A stretch of 13,650 bases of DNA from JBLKSS01 sp047607725 (lineage in GTDB: Bacteria; Pseudomonadota; Gammaproteobacteria; Enterobacterales; Enterobacteriaceae): positions 1 to 13,650 of the forward strand of contig NZ_JBLKSS010000146.1 of assembly GCF_047607725.1 (NCBI RefSeq), written 5' to 3'. Numbering within the stretch: position 1 is the first letter of the stretch; each line of letters begins with the position of its first letter. Of this stretch, positions 13,541 through 13,650 are shown piece after piece. The notes under the pieces were generated by a model. That model was not told the DNA's origin. It saw only the letters and a program-made list of their open reading frames with translations, and searched no databases. A program made the translations under genes and the position numbers.

Positions 13541-13650
13541 ATTATTGGTGGGTTTGTTGTATGGCCCGGTAAGAATATGTTCCACTACGATGCCTAGTGA
13601 ACCCGCATCCTATAAGGGACGGCTGTCAGATCATGGATAATCCGGCGATG
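13514..13650. mobile_element. Unidentified inserted sequence interrupting mpl (partial)
   Basis: From about 13514 the sequence is unrelated to mpl and continues past the window end. No terminal inverted repeat can be tested with one end only. The first 119 bases hold no convincing gene but can fold. CACTA (13583-13587) pairs with TAGTG (13595-13599), and alternatively GTGGGTTTG (13548-13556) pairs over nine positions, with wobbles, with 13598-13606. An ATG at 13633 opens MDNPAM to the window edge, with a weak GGGA at 13616-13619. A structured untranslated leader before a possible transposase would suit an IS110-type element, but a different IS, a phage or a simple rearrangement is equally possible. 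Confidence 0.45.

Noticed and set aside
13292..13585. 97-codon minus-strand open frame spanning the mpl break
   Set aside because: Most of it is antisense to the mpl fragment and the divergent promoter region. It crosses a junction between unrelated sequences, so it is very unlikely to be an evolved gene.

Overview
The window most likely comes from an insect-symbiont enterobacterium of the Sodalis type. This is inferred from three things. The proteins are near-identical in length and motif content to their Escherichia coli counterparts. The DNA is GC-rich and tidily coding, but two of the twelve recognisable protein genes are broken. Non-enterobacterial insertion-type sequence abuts both ends of the conserved block. 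I cannot name the species from the sequence alone; an IS-rich recently host-restricted Sodalis (for example a grain-weevil symbiont) would fit.

Layout. Bases 1-141 are the outer end of an insertion sequence carrying four 23-bp-spaced repeats (IS21-like). Then comes a collinear, thinned-out version of the E. coli fklB-to-mpl segment: fklB (+), cysQ (+), ytfJ (-, frameshifted), ytfK (+), ytfL/paeA (-), msrA (-), tamA-tamB-ytfP (+, one operon), ppa (-), fbp (-), and the first ~50 codons of mpl (+). At about base 13514 mpl is cut off by unrelated sequence that runs out of the window. Compared with E. coli as I remember it, the cycA-to-cpdB block, ytfI, chpSB and the ytfQRT-yjfF sugar transporter are all absent, with ordinary short spacers in their place.

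Function. The intact genes are housekeeping: protein folding (FklB), PAPS/sulfur turnover (CysQ), stringent-response tuning (YtfK), polyamine export (YtfL/PaeA), oxidised-protein repair (MsrA), the TamA-TamB inner-to-outer-membrane bridge, pyrophosphate removal (Ppa) and gluconeogenesis (Fbp). The eroded functions are the periplasmic YtfJ protein and murein-tripeptide recycling (Mpl). Fbp is full-frame but has lost four residues in a core helix and about three in a conserved C-terminal loop, so its activity is uncertain.

I found no convincing new multi-gene system. The observations most worth checking are the mpl break and the unidentified insert beside it, the fbp in-frame deletions, the ytfJ frameshift that removes the link to its signal peptide, and several dyad or hairpin elements in the regulatory gaps.
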